A stretch of DNA of 64,000 nucleotides, taken from Antedon mediterranea. Its lineage: Eukaryota; Echinodermata; Crinoidea; Comatulida; Antedonidae. Location: positions 16,195,312 to 16,259,311 of the forward strand of contig NC_092675.1 in assembly GCF_964355755.1 (NCBI RefSeq). The letters are read 5' to 3'. Shown piece by piece: positions 33,401 to 46,663 of the stretch; position 1 is the stretch's first letter, and each line of letters opens with the position of its first letter. A program made the position numbers and the translations under genes. A model generated the notes under the pieces. That model was not told the origin of the DNA and did no database searches. It was given only the letters and a program-made list of their open reading frames with translations.

Positions 33401-36400
33401 ATACACAGTACTGTATATTATTTAATCTGTGGGCCTACGTCCATATGTGTGAAAGAGTGTTTCCATAGGTTTATTTATTCTGTATTTTAATGCCCACCTT
33501 GATTTTGAAAAGTACAGAAGAAAATATACAATTCAACGATGTTATGTTCTTATTTGCCGTGACGTCATTTGATTGGCTCCAAGATATAGTATAAATGGTT
33601 ATATTATCCTTTTAGTTCTTAGAAGAAAACTTTGGAATGGACTTTCTGTAGAAAAATGCATTTCGTAGTACAAATGGGGCTTTATTCTTTGTACATACTG
33701 GAGAAACATCGGTAGCTTCGTAAAACAAGGTTCTTTCATTCAGACATACTCTTGTGTTGAAGACGAACTTATTTTTCAGAAACTAAGAAAGGCTATAACG
33801 TCACAAAGGTGATTAACTACGATAACTGCAAAACCCGCAGCTTGTTAACTACTACTTCAGTGCGAGGATTTAAATGTGCACGTTGTAACGACCAAAATCT
33901 ACTTAAGTCAGATGGACTCATTCGACAGAACATCATACGAGAACAAGATGGAGACGTGATTGAATCCGTCATTGCAGAAGGTCAGCATGTCTTTACTCCT
34001 TACAGAACTGAGGATGGAGGAATTGTGACATTTATTAAGTATGTATGAACATTGTCCATCGTATGTGTTATTGCATAATGTTAATAACATTAATAATATT
34101 TTCTTTCTTTCTCTTGTAACGGGAAAAACACTGGGTTAGAGTTAGGCTACGACCAGGTCATAAAACAAAATGAATGATACAGTTATAGAACAAAAAATAG
34201 ATTAATAAAAACCGTAAGGTGTTATTTAAAGTAAGAAATGAAAATCAGCCATACAATAAGACAATCAGTAAATCAATTAGTTAAAACTAGAACTCACGTT
34301 TGAAACTCGGAGACTTTGCTTCTATTATTAAAAAAAACTATATAATAATAATAATCATTATTTTTACGATAGACAAATGTTAAGGCTAACAATTTTAGAA
34401 CGAGAAGACATTCAACCGGATCAATTAATTCCGGAACCAGAAAATAAACAGCTAAAGGGAGGACTGAAATATGTCTTCCAAAAGACATCAGAGGAGGAAG
34501 ACCTGTCGAATGACATTAATGATGTAACGTCAACAAATACAGAGGTATGGTTTTGCCATTTTGTTGCGTACGCGCATTATTCCTATTTTGTGTCATGTGG
34601 TCACAGTATGTATATCCAGAATTTTGAGTGGAGAAAAATATAGTGCTATAATGTATAATCATTACTTCTCTGTAGCTGATACAATATATAATATAGTGTG
34701 GTGTGGTGTGGTGCTGTAAAAAACTGTAGACATAGATAGTAAAATCTAGTAATAGTAATTTGTGGGTGTTGGAATATAATTTAGTAAGTGTTATTATTTT
34801 GATTAATACAGGTAATTCACTTATTAAAACTACTATCTGAAAGTGTTCTTAAAAACGAGCTCACAAAAGCTACTCCAGAATTCTTTCTACAATTGATCCA
34901 ACGTCTTAGAAAATGCACTCTTGTGGAGTTACAGAATATAATGGAGGAGTTTGAAGAGGAACTTCCTCATTTTAAAGATCAAAAACGTATTACTGATAAA
35001 GATCTATACGACTTGGAGAAAAAGATGAAGATACAATCGCGGTATGTAACAATTATACTTTGGAACATAGTTCAATGTTGAGTACAGTATCGATGTGTGT
35101 AATTAAGCTTGTAATATACATTATATATCATAATGTGCTGTTTATTCGAAACATATTATTATACCGTGTATAATATAAGGCACTGACACAGCAAATGTGG
35201 GGGCCGTGTTGATCAATTTGACCCTTTGGCACTACCATCTTTGTACCACCTAAAGCAGTATGTCAAATAATTTATTCCAAAAATCTCTGATCAATGAAAT
35301 CTAACAACAGGATGCTGAGTTCCGGAGATATAAGAGTGTGTGTGTGTTTGCGACACGATCAGCTCTACACCCCCTAAACCTTTTGACTAATTTCGATTGG
35401 CCAATTGGCTTTTTCAAAATGTGTGAACAACGACAACGCGCCGCAGATATTGTAGGCCTACATAGTACAATAGGCCTACATAGTACAATAGGCCTACTGT
35501 TGGTATTTGTCGCAGCCAGACAAACTTTTACGAGTTTCTATCTTGACAATGCGAGCTCGGCGTTAGATTGCCTTTCTCTGATCTTGTTTTATTTCGTTAT
35601 TGTTGGTTTAGGAGGTTTTTGCATGATGCTCTACCACTTGTCAGCACCATATCTTCAAATTCCTTGATAAAGACACTTATTGAGGAAAAGAAAATCACAG
35701 GAGAAGCAGCCATCCAGATTCTTTCATCCACAGCTCTAACGGCAAAACCAACACAACAGTTTGTTAATAAAACTCGGGTACATCTTATCCATTTATTTGT
35801 TTATGTTTTTTTAAATATCGTTTGTGAATAGAATAGTTTGGTTGATATTAAATGTTAAGAGATAATGAATATAATCTTCAACAATCTTCAATCAGATCAA
35901 GCGTTGCCTTTTTTAGTTAAGCTTTTTGTTTCCGTACTAATATTAAGTATGACTGTTCGTTGTTAGGAACTTTGTACAAGTAAAGCTGTGATAGCAAACA
36001 TCCAGTTAAGAGCAACCTGCTTACTGTCATTTGGTTCACTGGTGAATACACTCTGTACTGGCGAACAACAACAAAGAAATTGCCAAGCTTGGATTCGTGA
36101 GTCCCATAAAGAGGTAAATATACGCCGTCAGCTGTGGGGGTTTTTACCGCTAAAGATAGCTCCGGAAGAGAGATAGCAATTATCTATTCATAAGTCTAAG
36201 AGTGTAGTTTTGTGAAGAGATTTGAACCAGGGATCGGTAGCCTGAGGACCTAAACCACCAAGCTACAACTCATTTCCTCTTTTAGTTTTATTAACCGGGT
36301 CCAACTCTTTTAGTTGTAGGCTTATGTATTATAACTTTTTTATATTTTTTTTATAGTTTTTGTTGACCGGAATTCAGCTAAGCCAGCCGAGACACGTACA

Positions 36401-39400
36401 GTTGATGCACCTGAAAGCTATTGGGAATGCGGGGATGTCGGAGACAATTAACGATCTCCAACAGCTAATTGAAAGTACCAATGCGGATGTTGAGCTAAGA
36501 GTTACTGCTGTGTATGCTTTACGCCGTATGACAATTTTACAACAAAACAAGGTAAACATTATTCTGTTTGGTGACAGTAGTTAAGAATGTTATTTTTAGT
36601 CGCATGCAACGCGACTCTACAGTTCACTATGTCGGTCGGTTGGTCAGTCGGTCGGTCTGTTGGTCGGTAAACACTAACTAAAATTTGAGCACGCGACTGC
36701 AGCCATGTATATGGCCTTGTTTATTTTATTCTACTTCTTTTGAGCTGAAGAATCCGTATGGTTAAGGGGTATATCGGTATTTCTGTCTGTCTATTTGAAA
36801 GTGTCCATTAATTAGTAATGTTCCTATCATTTCATATCAGTTTATTATTTCAAATATCGTTTGACAAAGCAGGGAAAAGTATAACTAGAATTTAAGAAAA
36901 CTTTAAGAGAAAAAAGATCTATAATGATAACGATATTTTAAAATTGCTTCGTATAAAAGTATACAATTAGGCAGTTCCTTATAATTTGTCTATAAAAAAA
37001 CTTTAATAATCATTTTACCCAATAAAAAGGCATTTAAATTTCAGATTCGTACTATTCTTCTTCCGATATTTTTGAATCAAAGAATTGCAGTTGAATTGCG
37101 CATCGCAGCATACTACATCTTAATGGAAACCAAGCCCGATTTGGCCATTGTTCAGATGATTGCCGAATCTCTCCGTAAAGAAAATAGCAACCAAGTTGGA
37201 AGTTTCGTCTTCTCTCATTTAACTAGTCTAAGTAACTCAACGATACCGTGCAACAACGAAATGTAAGGTTTAATATTGAACACATGGTGATAATTACTAA
37301 GGTTTATATTAAAGGTCACAAATTATAACTGAAATTACACAGGTCGAACTTTAGCTTCTATTTACCGAAGATTGGCACTGCATTATTATAACTTCGCCTC
37401 AAATTCAAATGTCTTGTGTACAAGGGGTATATAGCCTACTATCGAAGGATACAAAGTTGAATTCTATATTTTATTAACTTTAAGAACACTTAAGATAAAA
37501 AAACTTTAAGAACACTTTTTTTATCATCAGTTCTGCAATTGCAAAACAAGTTCTTCGATATTCTAAACCTTTTCGAAATGGAGCACAATTCTCAAAGCAT
37601 ATTCCTATTGGCAAGATGTCTGGTGAGTTTTTTTTATTTAGCATTTGTTTTAGTTATGCCGATAACATACATTTTGATACTTCTGCTCTTTCTTCTGTCT
37701 TTTATTCCATTTGTTCATTGATGCCTTCGGCATTTAATTGTAAACTCCGTCGTTAGAACATAAAATGTTATGAGTATATCTCTTCTTTTTGTACCAATAC
37801 AGTACAGTATTATTTCTTATTTCAAAAAGATATTGGTAATTTTAGGCCGTATTCACCAATCACACTTAAGTGAGGTGTTTCCCTTAAACATTAAGTATCT
37901 TACTTAACTCAATAAATATTTAAGTATTTCCCTTAAATTTTATTCACTTAGATGGGAGGTTTTTTTAATTTTAAGGGTGTTTTCCTTAGCCTAAGTGTGA
38001 ATGGGGAATACGGCCACTGAGCTTTAGTTCAGAGACACATCGCAGTGCCAATCATAATGCCATATACATAATATAATATAGTAGGCATGTTATTGGTCAT
38101 AGTCAAAATCCGGGGATCAGGCAGATCAACCAATGTTTCGTCTTTCTATATTTTTTAAACAATTTTTATAAATGATAAGAACTATTGTTACTTTCTTATT
38201 TAGATGATTTGAAATTAGGAGCCTTCTTAGAGATTAACCATATCGGCCAAAAAGCTGCGCCATTCCCATTGTCAATGAATGCTAAACTGAGTGCTAACAT
38301 CCTAGGCTACCAAACTAGCATCGCAGAAGCAGGAATGCGTACCGAGTCTCTTCACTATATTTTAAACAATATTTTTGGCACTGCGACCAAGAGCAATGCT
38401 ATCAAGAAATGGATAGATGACCTGGTATGATTTGTTTTATGTTTAAGACCATAATTACTTAATGATATATTGTCCCCCCGAAAAAAATTATTTTTTTAAA
38501 TGTTTTTTTAATACGCAATTGTAATGTCACATAATAGTTATCCACTTCAACCAAACATTTGATAGAAAAAGAAAGTGATTGGCCTATTCAAAGTCTTTTT
38601 TTTTTTATTAATCATCTTTTTTCATGCTTTTGGAGGACCCTCTTGTTGGAGCCTACCTTAATTCATTTATCTTTATACGTTTTTACCAGGTTCCAGTGGA
38701 AGCCCGAGATAAGGTTCCAGATCCTAAATTCCTTGGTTACCTGAAAATATTTGGAAGGGAAATTCGATTTGCATCACTTGACAAGCTCATATTTGATTCT
38801 ATTACGAAAAAGGGTTTGACAGCACACTACACTATCAAACTATTTTGACCAAAAAAAAGTGTGATGTGCATAAATAGTGTTATGGCCAAATATGGTAGTG
38901 GAATGAACATCATCAGGTCCATGGGCACATCACATTTTGTTGTCACATATAGTTTGATAGTGTAGACAGAACTTTATAGTACGTCATAGAACATACCATA
39001 CAATCTATAGATTAAATTTAGATAAAGTGAATTATCAATAAGTTTTAGGTTTTTTGGGGTAACTACGTAAAATTTACAATAGTTTGAATCGTTCGAGTTA
39101 AATTTGTTGTGTTATAAACAATAATTTTAATATATATTTAATAGATTTCAACTTGTTGAAAATAATCGAAACAAAACTTAAGAAGCTTACCGAGCAATTG
39201 GATCTTCAGAAAGCTTTTGTGCTGTTTGAGGGTACGCACCAGATAGCCTCAGAGCTTGGACTTCCATTGGCTCTCAACATCACATCTGCTGGTGTTATGA
39301 CTGTCAATTATGTTGGCCGTATTGCTGCCCGACCCCCTTTGTCTGAAATACTTCGTGGTCAAGCGATCCCTAAAAGTTTAGTAATTGAAGGAGCCATCAA

Positions 39401-42400
39401 ACCAAGGTACGATGTTTTTTTATTGTTATATTCAAACAGTATTTTGTGTTTCTACTTCGGCACTATTTTAACTTTGAAATGAGATTCGGCATTATTATGA
39501 ATCTCGAGTTAAAGATGTATTTAACAAAAAAACCATTAACTGGCAGCCAATTTGACTAGTTTTTGCTTTAATTTTTTCGGGTAAATACATTTTTTTTTCG
39601 ATCCAATTTTTGGTCAAAGTGGATAACTATTAGGCCTTACGTGAAATAAAAATGGCATATTCAACAAAAATTGTTTTAAGAAATATTTTTTAGGCGAACA
39701 ATACATCTTTCAATGTTTATAATTTCCACTTGTCCTCATAGGTTGGCTTTAAAAATGACGGGAAAGATGGGAGTGGATTCTATTATATTGAAAACAGGGG
39801 TTGCCATCGACGCAAATGCGAACGTTAATTTACCAATAAATGGAAAACTAAAGGTTGACCTTTCCGAAGGAATCTATGATGTTAAGGTCAAAACGCCCTC
39901 AGAAAACAGACAACTTGTAATACTTCAAACTAAACCATACACATTCAAAGAAGAAGAAAAAGAAGATGTAAGTCTCATTATGATAAAGATGACCCAGTGT
40001 ACTAATAGAACATCAATGTAATAATAATTATTTCCTAAATAATCACTCGTTAATTATAATTATCACGTCATCTGTCGTCAATTCACCACTAACTTATAAA
40101 TAACGAACTCATCAATTACCCAAGTATTGCTTTGTCGTTTGTATCCTATTTGTTTTTATAAAAATTCAATTGCTTTTCTACCTCTTCTACCCATTTTTAG
40201 GCTTTTTAACAAACAAATTAAAAAAAAACATTATAACAATATTTTCCACGAGACTATAATAAGTATAGATATTTAATAATACATTTTTAGTGGGGTTTTT
40301 TTTAGTATATGTTTCACTGCAGGATTACTTATAAGATTTGCAATATAATAATGGTGTAATTAAACATTTTTACAGATTACAACATATAGAAATGAGGTGA
40401 AGAAACCAATTGAAGGACAACTTATCAAAAGAAAGCCATGCATTGTAAGAAAAAAAGAATTATCACATACATAGCATAATAAACAAACATATCAATGAGA
40501 ATTGTGTTAAACAGGTACTTTTAGTTCATTTTTTCAAATTCAACAAAATCAATATTTTTACAGAAGGCTATCAGTGTGGGTAAAGAAAGTATTGGTGTTG
40601 AGATAGAAGTGAGAAGTAAGTGGATCTCCTCTACTGGCGTACCATCTGCCCCGCGGTTCCCGTTATCTGGACCAGTTGACTTTAACATCACTACTCGGAG
40701 TGGAGTAAATCGACCAGAAGAGTATTCAATCACTTTAGAAGTATCCACTGTTAATGTATCATCAGAATTTATCAAAGAATCGATGGAGATTAACACATTT
40801 AGACAATGGATCACATCCAGCTCAAGTAGCTTGGAACAGAATGAGTACGTCTCATATTTGGATACATACCGTAATCATAAAAGTATGCCATTTCTATTAA
40901 AATTGCCTAGTCGCAAATACTCAGGCAACATACACTAGGTGTTCGGAATATCAGTCTTTATACACTAAAATAAGCTAAATAGTAAAAGAATACTGAAAGT
41001 AACTATGCCCTGTATGACAAATATGGTTGATGGATTGTTTTATATAAGTTTTTGATTTTATTTTAGGGGACTAGAGAGTAAAAGTAATGAAGACGAATGG
41101 ACATTTGTTCCAGCCTGGATAGGTACTATTATAGAAAAGGCTAAGGAAAAAATCATGTGTGAGATTTCTTCAAAAAGCACAGGTCGCAGTGGACGGTTAG
41201 AACTTGATGATAGAAAGTTAAGTAGGAGTAATGAAGAAAGAGCAGATTCGAAACTGGCTATTAGGTTACTTGTCACGGTGAGATTCTAAAACAGTGTTTT
41301 TCTTTTTAAATTAAACTTTAATTAAATGAAAATGGTTGAGAGACGCGTTTTCAGACAGGTAAGAATAATGTGTTTTGTCCTACAACAGAGCAGAACATTG
41401 AGTTAGGCTAAAGCTCTGTCTACACTACCAAACTACAGTGGTTGACAAATATGATATGCCCAAATATGGTAGTGAAATGACAATCATGTCGATATATGGG
41501 TAGGCCTACATCACATCAAGTTTGATAGTGTATACAGAGCTTTACACATTGTGAAATTTAAAAAGCAATAGGCCCTAATATATAGTAATTATACTATTAA
41601 ACATGTTGAGCAGATTGTTGGCATCCACGAAGAAAGAACAGAATTACAGCGAAAGATTGTCGCAGAGTTACTAATCAATGGCAATGAAGAAGGTTTTAAG
41701 ACCGTTACCATGGAACTTGTGCAGTCACCAACAAAAGCTGGAGAGATACCGCTGAAGGTAATTTTTATCTGGAGTGCCATGCAAAAATAAGATTATTCTT
41801 GGCTTTATATTCGCATTTGATTTCTGATTGAAATAACATTCCGTAATGATTTGAAACACAACATACAGATAAATCTATTTAAAAAGTGGGAAATACAATT
41901 TGATGTGATTGTGGTTGTTAAGATTAGTACAACGTTTGTTATTTTCAGTTGTGTATGCAGAATGAAATTCTTTTCCCAGCTCCAGACTTCGTTATTCCTG
42001 ATAATTTAAAGAGCTCCTCTTCTGGTTCTGGTAGTGATGCGTCAAAATCTGGAGAATCTTGGTCTGATTCAAGCGAAGAGATGAAACACCTCAGCCTTGA
42101 TGAAAGGTTACGCATCATGACAAAACAAGTCCGTAGCAAGTTGAACATTCAATGGGGCGTTAGTTGTATCAACGATAAGAAACTCGAAATTAAGGTATTT
42201 ATATAATTTACCAGCCCTAAAATTAAATGTATTTTACTATGCAATTGTTACATTCTACATGGTCTGTAGGCTTTAACAATAATTAACATGATGAAGGCTA
42301 TGTTGAATCTTTATATGATAAACAGTGAATATCCTCCTACAAAAGACAAACAATTAATACATTATTTCTCTTTCTAGGCTCGTTTTGAACAAAGCCAGAT

Positions 42401-45400
42401 GCAGCGTCAAGAACTTAAGGACAAGTTAAACCCGGTTCGAATCCAGTGTAATAAGGATCGCTCAGACGGGCTTCGATTCAGTCCCGCATGTCTAGAAATT
42501 ATCAAACAAGAGAATGAACTTCGTTCAATGCACGTTATGATGACATATGTCAACGTGAGAAAAATTATATAACTATCTATTTTAATACAGTATAATGGAA
42601 GATATGTTGCGTCCGTACCTATTTTTAATCTATTTTTTAACTATCTCAATATCAATATACACTTTCGAACGCCACGAAAATTGCATATACATTAAATATT
42701 CGATGGATAATGTAACTAGAGAAAACATTTTGTTATTGTTGGATGGGTGTGCTTACATACTCGTCACCATTAATCATAATGACGTCATTCATTTTACAGA
42801 TACCTCTATGGTACAGGATAATGTATTCTAAGATGATCTTACTTTTTGAAAAAGAAACAATGGACAATTTGGTGATCGATACCGTTGATCAAAAGAACAA
42901 AGGAGGAACGGTATATCCATGTTTATTATAACAATAATTTTGGTGGAATAATGTTTTATATAATAATAGGCCTAATGCCTATACAGTGAATACAAGTGTG
43001 GTTCAAACATTTTGTATAAAATTAATATGAAAAATAAGGACTATTTTGTAATCTTGTATTTAGGTTTTGATATCTGGGGCTATTGACAAGACTCATACAA
43101 AGATGGATTTAGTCATCAAGCATCCTTACAAAACCCTCACATGGCATGATGTATCGCTTCCAGTTCATCTAGAGCCGCTCTCAGCACGTTACAGTCTGAT
43201 TAGCCAGTACAGGCAGAGAATGTTCAACAACAAATTTCCGCGTGAGTTTTAGTTACGATAGTTAGGTATTCAACCGGGTCCTATTTTAATTATTATTTTA
43301 ATTTAGAAAATGTATAGTTTATATTGATATAATTTAGAAATAGTAGGTAGGCATAATAAATTCATACCTGTGCCGGATTATCAACATCACTATATATTAC
43401 AGCAACAACATATTTCAATTTATTATTTAGCTACGTGTAAGGTGGTAAAAGATCAAGTCAAAACTTTTGATGACCTAGAATACAACTATAATATCACCAC
43501 ATGCCCTCATATTCTTGCCAAAGACTGTTCATCGTCTGGTCTTTACACGGTCACCGCTCGCAGAAGTCCAGTTCATTCAGACAAGAAGGTGAGTTTTATC
43601 ATTGTATAGTTCTGTTCTTGGAATAACTGACAGTTCCCATTTAGCAATTGAGATTAAGCTTTATCTTCCCTGACATTGTGGAATGATGATTGTTGATTAC
43701 AATTTATGGTTACAATGAACAATAATGAGGAAAACATACAGTCGACAAAGTGTAATAATCTAACCTCATTTCCCTGTAAGGCATTTTATAGTTTAATTTC
43801 CTCATTACAAGACAGTGATCAATTTGTTTATACCATTTACTTTTCTTCTCTTTAAAAGGAAGTCATGATCCTCACTGAAGGAAATACCATTGAACTTAAA
43901 CCTCATAGTGACGTTGATAATGCAGATATCATCGTGATTGTGGATGCCATCCCCTTGGAGATCAGAAACAACCAGCAGATAACTATTTTCAGTAACGGTA
44001 AAATACTTACAGAGACCATTTTTCCACATATGGATAAAATAGAGGTCTTGAGGAAAAAGCCGTCTCCCATCACCGGATCAGCAAGCAGTGAGGAACGTCA
44101 CATAGAAGAAATCATGGTGGAAGAACTAGCCACAATTTCATTTCAAGACACTATGTCTAACTTAGATGTTATAAAATCTTCTGGAGTGACTAGGCCTACT
44201 ACTCAATTACATCCTACAGTCACACCTGAAACTGTAAAATCCTCTGTAGAACCTTCACTAAAGCCAAATGTCGACAGTGAGTCAGCCGACTCGTTAAGCA
44301 TGAGCAGAGAACGCCATGAGGAACGTGAAATAGACAGCGAAGAACGCAAATATTGGCAAGATTTTAAGATTCGAATGGAAACAATGAAAGCTGTCAACAG
44401 AACCGATTTTGGTCGAGTCGATCACGTTATCAGAAAAACAAATGATACGGTTGAAGTTGAGTGTGTATCCGTTGGACTGACGATTAAATTCAACCAGAGA
44501 TACATCAAAACTCAAGTAAGAAATCTTTCTTATCTTTTATTTTGGGAGAAGAATATTCTATTATTTTTCAGCTTAATTGATACATTTCTTCACATATCAA
44601 AGACACTTGCACATTTTTGTTAAGAAACAAAACTATTTGATATATGGCCAAGTTTTATTAATCATTGTTTTGTCATTACAGGTCTCTCCATGGTATCATG
44701 GACTACAGTGTGGTCTCTGTGGTGAATATGATGGTGAGCAAACCAATGATCTCGTGGGGCCAGAGGGGTTGAGTTACGACGACAGCCAGATTTTCGGAAT
44801 TACTTACCGTGTTTCGGATGTCAAACTATGTTCGCTTGTTACAGGTAAGATGTTAACCACTCCATGAACGAATTGTACGAATTACACGCTGTTCTTCACT
44901 CGGGTCGCGGTAAAATGTATCTTTCTAAAGAATATTGAGTATACTTCCCGTATTTCTAAACATTTTAGAAGCCCTGGCAGAGGTACAATGCACTGCAATC
45001 AAATTCAGTAATAAGGTACAGGTACGCGTAGCTACGGTGCTATATAATGATATTATTATTATGTTCTATCAAGGAAATCTAACCACTGGACACTGAGCTC
45101 GCTTTGCCAAGATAGGAACTCGTATGGCTGGTCTTATGTCTGGTTGTGATAAATACTAACAGCAGTGTACTATCCTATTATCCTCGGCGCGCGTTGCATG
45201 TATGTGGAACTGATCGTGTCGCAGCCACAGTTAAACTCTTGATCTCCGAAGCTCAGCATCCGGTTGTTAGATTGCCTCGGTTCTATCCAATAAGAAATAT
45301 CACAAGGTGTATACGCTTTGTGTAGAAACTATTTATACTCTAGCAAAGAACACGTGTAGTAGGCTATAGCATTTCATTGCTTGAAGTTGCCTGCCTATTA

Positions 45401-45708
45401 AGTGTTACGATTTTGTTGTTTTAACAGAAATGTTTGAATGCCTGCCAAAAATGAAAACAATCGTCATAGATGATGTCATTTTAGACAATGTTGAATCAAC
45501 CTGTTTCTCCAAGATACCAGTACCAAGATGTGATTCATGCACTCCGACTAAACGTCATCAAGAACTAATTGAGTTTAGTTGTCTTGAGAAGAATAGTGGA
45601 ACGCGTTACATGACAGAAAGAGCAGAGAATGAGGTTATTACCAAGGTTTCGTATCTTAAGACAGATATTGTTTCCGTCGTTGATACCCAGCTGAAATGCG
45701 TTAAATAA
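30411..45708 (+). CDS. VTG: Vitellogenin (large lipid-transfer yolk protein)
   Basis: My model has 29 exons: 30411-30465, 30788-30930, 31693-31848, 32146-32328, 33274-33358, 33780-34038, 34373-34544, 34812-35041, 35612-35777, 35967-36113, 36357-36551, 37045-37262, 37531-37622, 38204-38424, 38690-38813, 39145-39406, 39742-39967, 40376-40444, 40564-40844, 41067-41277, 41614-41757, 41949-42194, 42378-42554, 42800-42910, 43064-43241, 43431-43588, 43859-44515, 44682-44844, 45428-45708; 5610 nt, 1869 aa. Signal peptide MRYAVFILLSATIVGLYA; lipoprotein N-terminal domain to about residue 620 (WYNYEGELLTGIP, WSVNIKRGVLNLLQVNL, AYYILMETKPD); DUF1943-like region about 650-1000; VWD about 1450-1760 (VKTFDDLEYNYNI, CGLCGEYDGEQTNDLVGP); Cys-rich C-terminus. 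There is no long polyserine phosvitin, only a short acidic Ser cluster (about 1232-1250). The VWD carries a Ser/Thr/Glu-rich insertion of about 120 residues. Secreted and lipid-carrying, normally taken up by oocytes. Confidence 0.94.
35285..35545 (+). repeat. Dispersed SINE-like repeat, CAGGATGCTGAGTTCCGGAGA
   Basis: The segment starts ATCTAACAACAGGATGCTGA and continues through TGCGACACGATCAG. A reverse-complement copy lies at about 45180-45290 in the last vitellogenin intron, and a shorter direct copy at about 56620-56700 in receptor B. It is retroposon-like, but I cannot assign a tRNA head. Confidence 0.6.
36195..36275 (-). mobile_element. tRNA-derived SINE head (minus strand)
   Basis: Read on the minus strand, GTAGCTTGGTGGTTTAGGTC (A-box) and GATCCCTGGTTCAAATCT (B-box) are properly spaced. 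The sequence lies in vitellogenin intron 10. A functional tRNA is unlikely because the acceptor stem does not pair. Confidence 0.5.
37844..38016. mobile_element. MITE, GGCCGTATTCACCAATCAC family
   Basis: Inverted ends GGCCGTATTCACCAATCACA / TGTGAATGGGGAATACGGCC enclose CTTAA-rich tandem words. It lies in vitellogenin intron 13. It is the only copy of this family I noticed. Confidence 0.7.
38823..38976. mobile_element. MITE at the edge of vitellogenin exon 15
   Basis: This is a copy of the CTCTGTCTACACTATCAAAC family with ends CACTACACTATCAAACT and GTTTGATAGTGTAGACAGAA. Its left end starts only about 9 bases after the predicted splice donor of exon 15 (38814). Confidence 0.8.
39509..39712. 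mobile_element. MITE, TTAAAGATGTATTGTCC family
   Basis: Ends GTTAAAGATGTATT and GAACAATACATCTTTCAA are inverted, and the interior TTTTTGGTCAAAGTGGATAA is shared with 8835-9180. It lies in vitellogenin intron 16 and stops about 30 bases before the acceptor of exon 17. A partial related copy at about 38465-38560 lies in intron 14. Confidence 0.75.
41409..41544. mobile_element. MITE, CTCTGTCTACACTATCAAAC family
   Basis: Ends AAAGCTCTGTCTACACTACC and GATAGTGTATACAGAGCTTT are inverted. It lies in vitellogenin intron 20. Confidence 0.8.
45100..45290 (-). repeat. Reverse copy of the SINE-like repeat
   Basis: GATCTCCGAAGCTCAGCATC, then CGGTTGTTAGAT, is the reverse complement of the start of the 35285 repeat; GATCGTGTCGCA upstream matches its next part. 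It lies in the last vitellogenin intron. Confidence 0.55.
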
Positions 45709-46015
45709 CCGTTACACTTAAACCTATTATATAATAGGTCTACATTACCTTAAAGTAGATTTCAGTTGTTGTTAACCTATAAAGTATAAGTAGCCCTACT
45801 TATGAATTGTGTAGAAATAATGTGACTTTCCATAATCCTAGTTGATTGAGCGTGAGACTCGTCAGCATGTATTTACTCTTTTTTTTTCAAGTAAAATAAT
45901 ATCTATAGGCATATACCTACTAATAAAACACGAAACGTCTACAGAATGGTACCTTCTTATAACCTCTTTATAAGCCTAATCTTCTTCTGCTATGTATAAC
46001 CTGTGCTTCGTCATA

Positions 46016-46021
46016 AATAAA
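46016..46021 (+). terminator. Candidate vitellogenin poly(A) signal
   Basis: AATAAA lies 308 bases after the stop codon. A GGTGG-rich stretch follows at 46032-46060. No stronger signal lies closer to the stop. Confidence 0.5.
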
Positions 46022-46335
46022 GAGTATCATGAGGTGGAAAAAAGAACACATTGGTGGTCTATATAGTATCATTGAATATATTTGAGGAAAAAATACGCAC
46101 TATGGATTGAGAAACACTCCCTCCTCCACCACCTCATCCCGGAATTTCTATTTTTTTTTATCCATGGTGCATTTTTTTTGGTATAATTAATGAATACATT
46201 TGTATGCCTATAACCAAAAGTAGTGAGCAATTTGACGTAGCCTACACTAAATAATATTCCAAATTACGCCAGTTGCATATATTAATTAGCTAAGAATAAA
46301 AACAAAAGATTAAAAAATGTATTTAGTACAGTAGA

Positions 46336-46374
46336 CCATGGAGGTATAAAATATTTTATTTTATACCTCCATGG
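46336..46374. repeat. Perfect 18-bp hairpin between vitellogenin and receptor A
   Basis: Arms 46336-46353 and 46357-46374 (CCATGGAGGTATAAAATA and its complement) flank a TTT loop. TAGACC words lie on both sides. Its place 3' of vitellogenin and 5' of receptor A leaves its role open. Confidence 0.85.
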
Positions 46375-46663
46375 TAGACCGGACTATAATCTATAGAGCG
46401 TTTCACATTGTATTATAAGTAATGGTGGAACTTAACCCTCACTAGATAATACCAGGAAAGAGTAATTTTCTTTCCAGATTATACTCACTTTGTATTTGGT
46501 TCGGTTTATTTTGATTATAATGGAATTAATTATGCATAACTGGTAAAGATTCCAGACTTAAACCTTTTGTTACATACGCTCACTTGGATAAGGATTTGCC
46601 GCCGTCATAACAATGGTAGGAAAGCCAATGTCAACAATGACTTCCAATATATAAGGGTATCAG

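Noticed and set aside
41949-42206. Full phosvitin domain in vitellogenin
   Set aside because: Only about a dozen serines in twenty-odd residues; no extended polyserine block.
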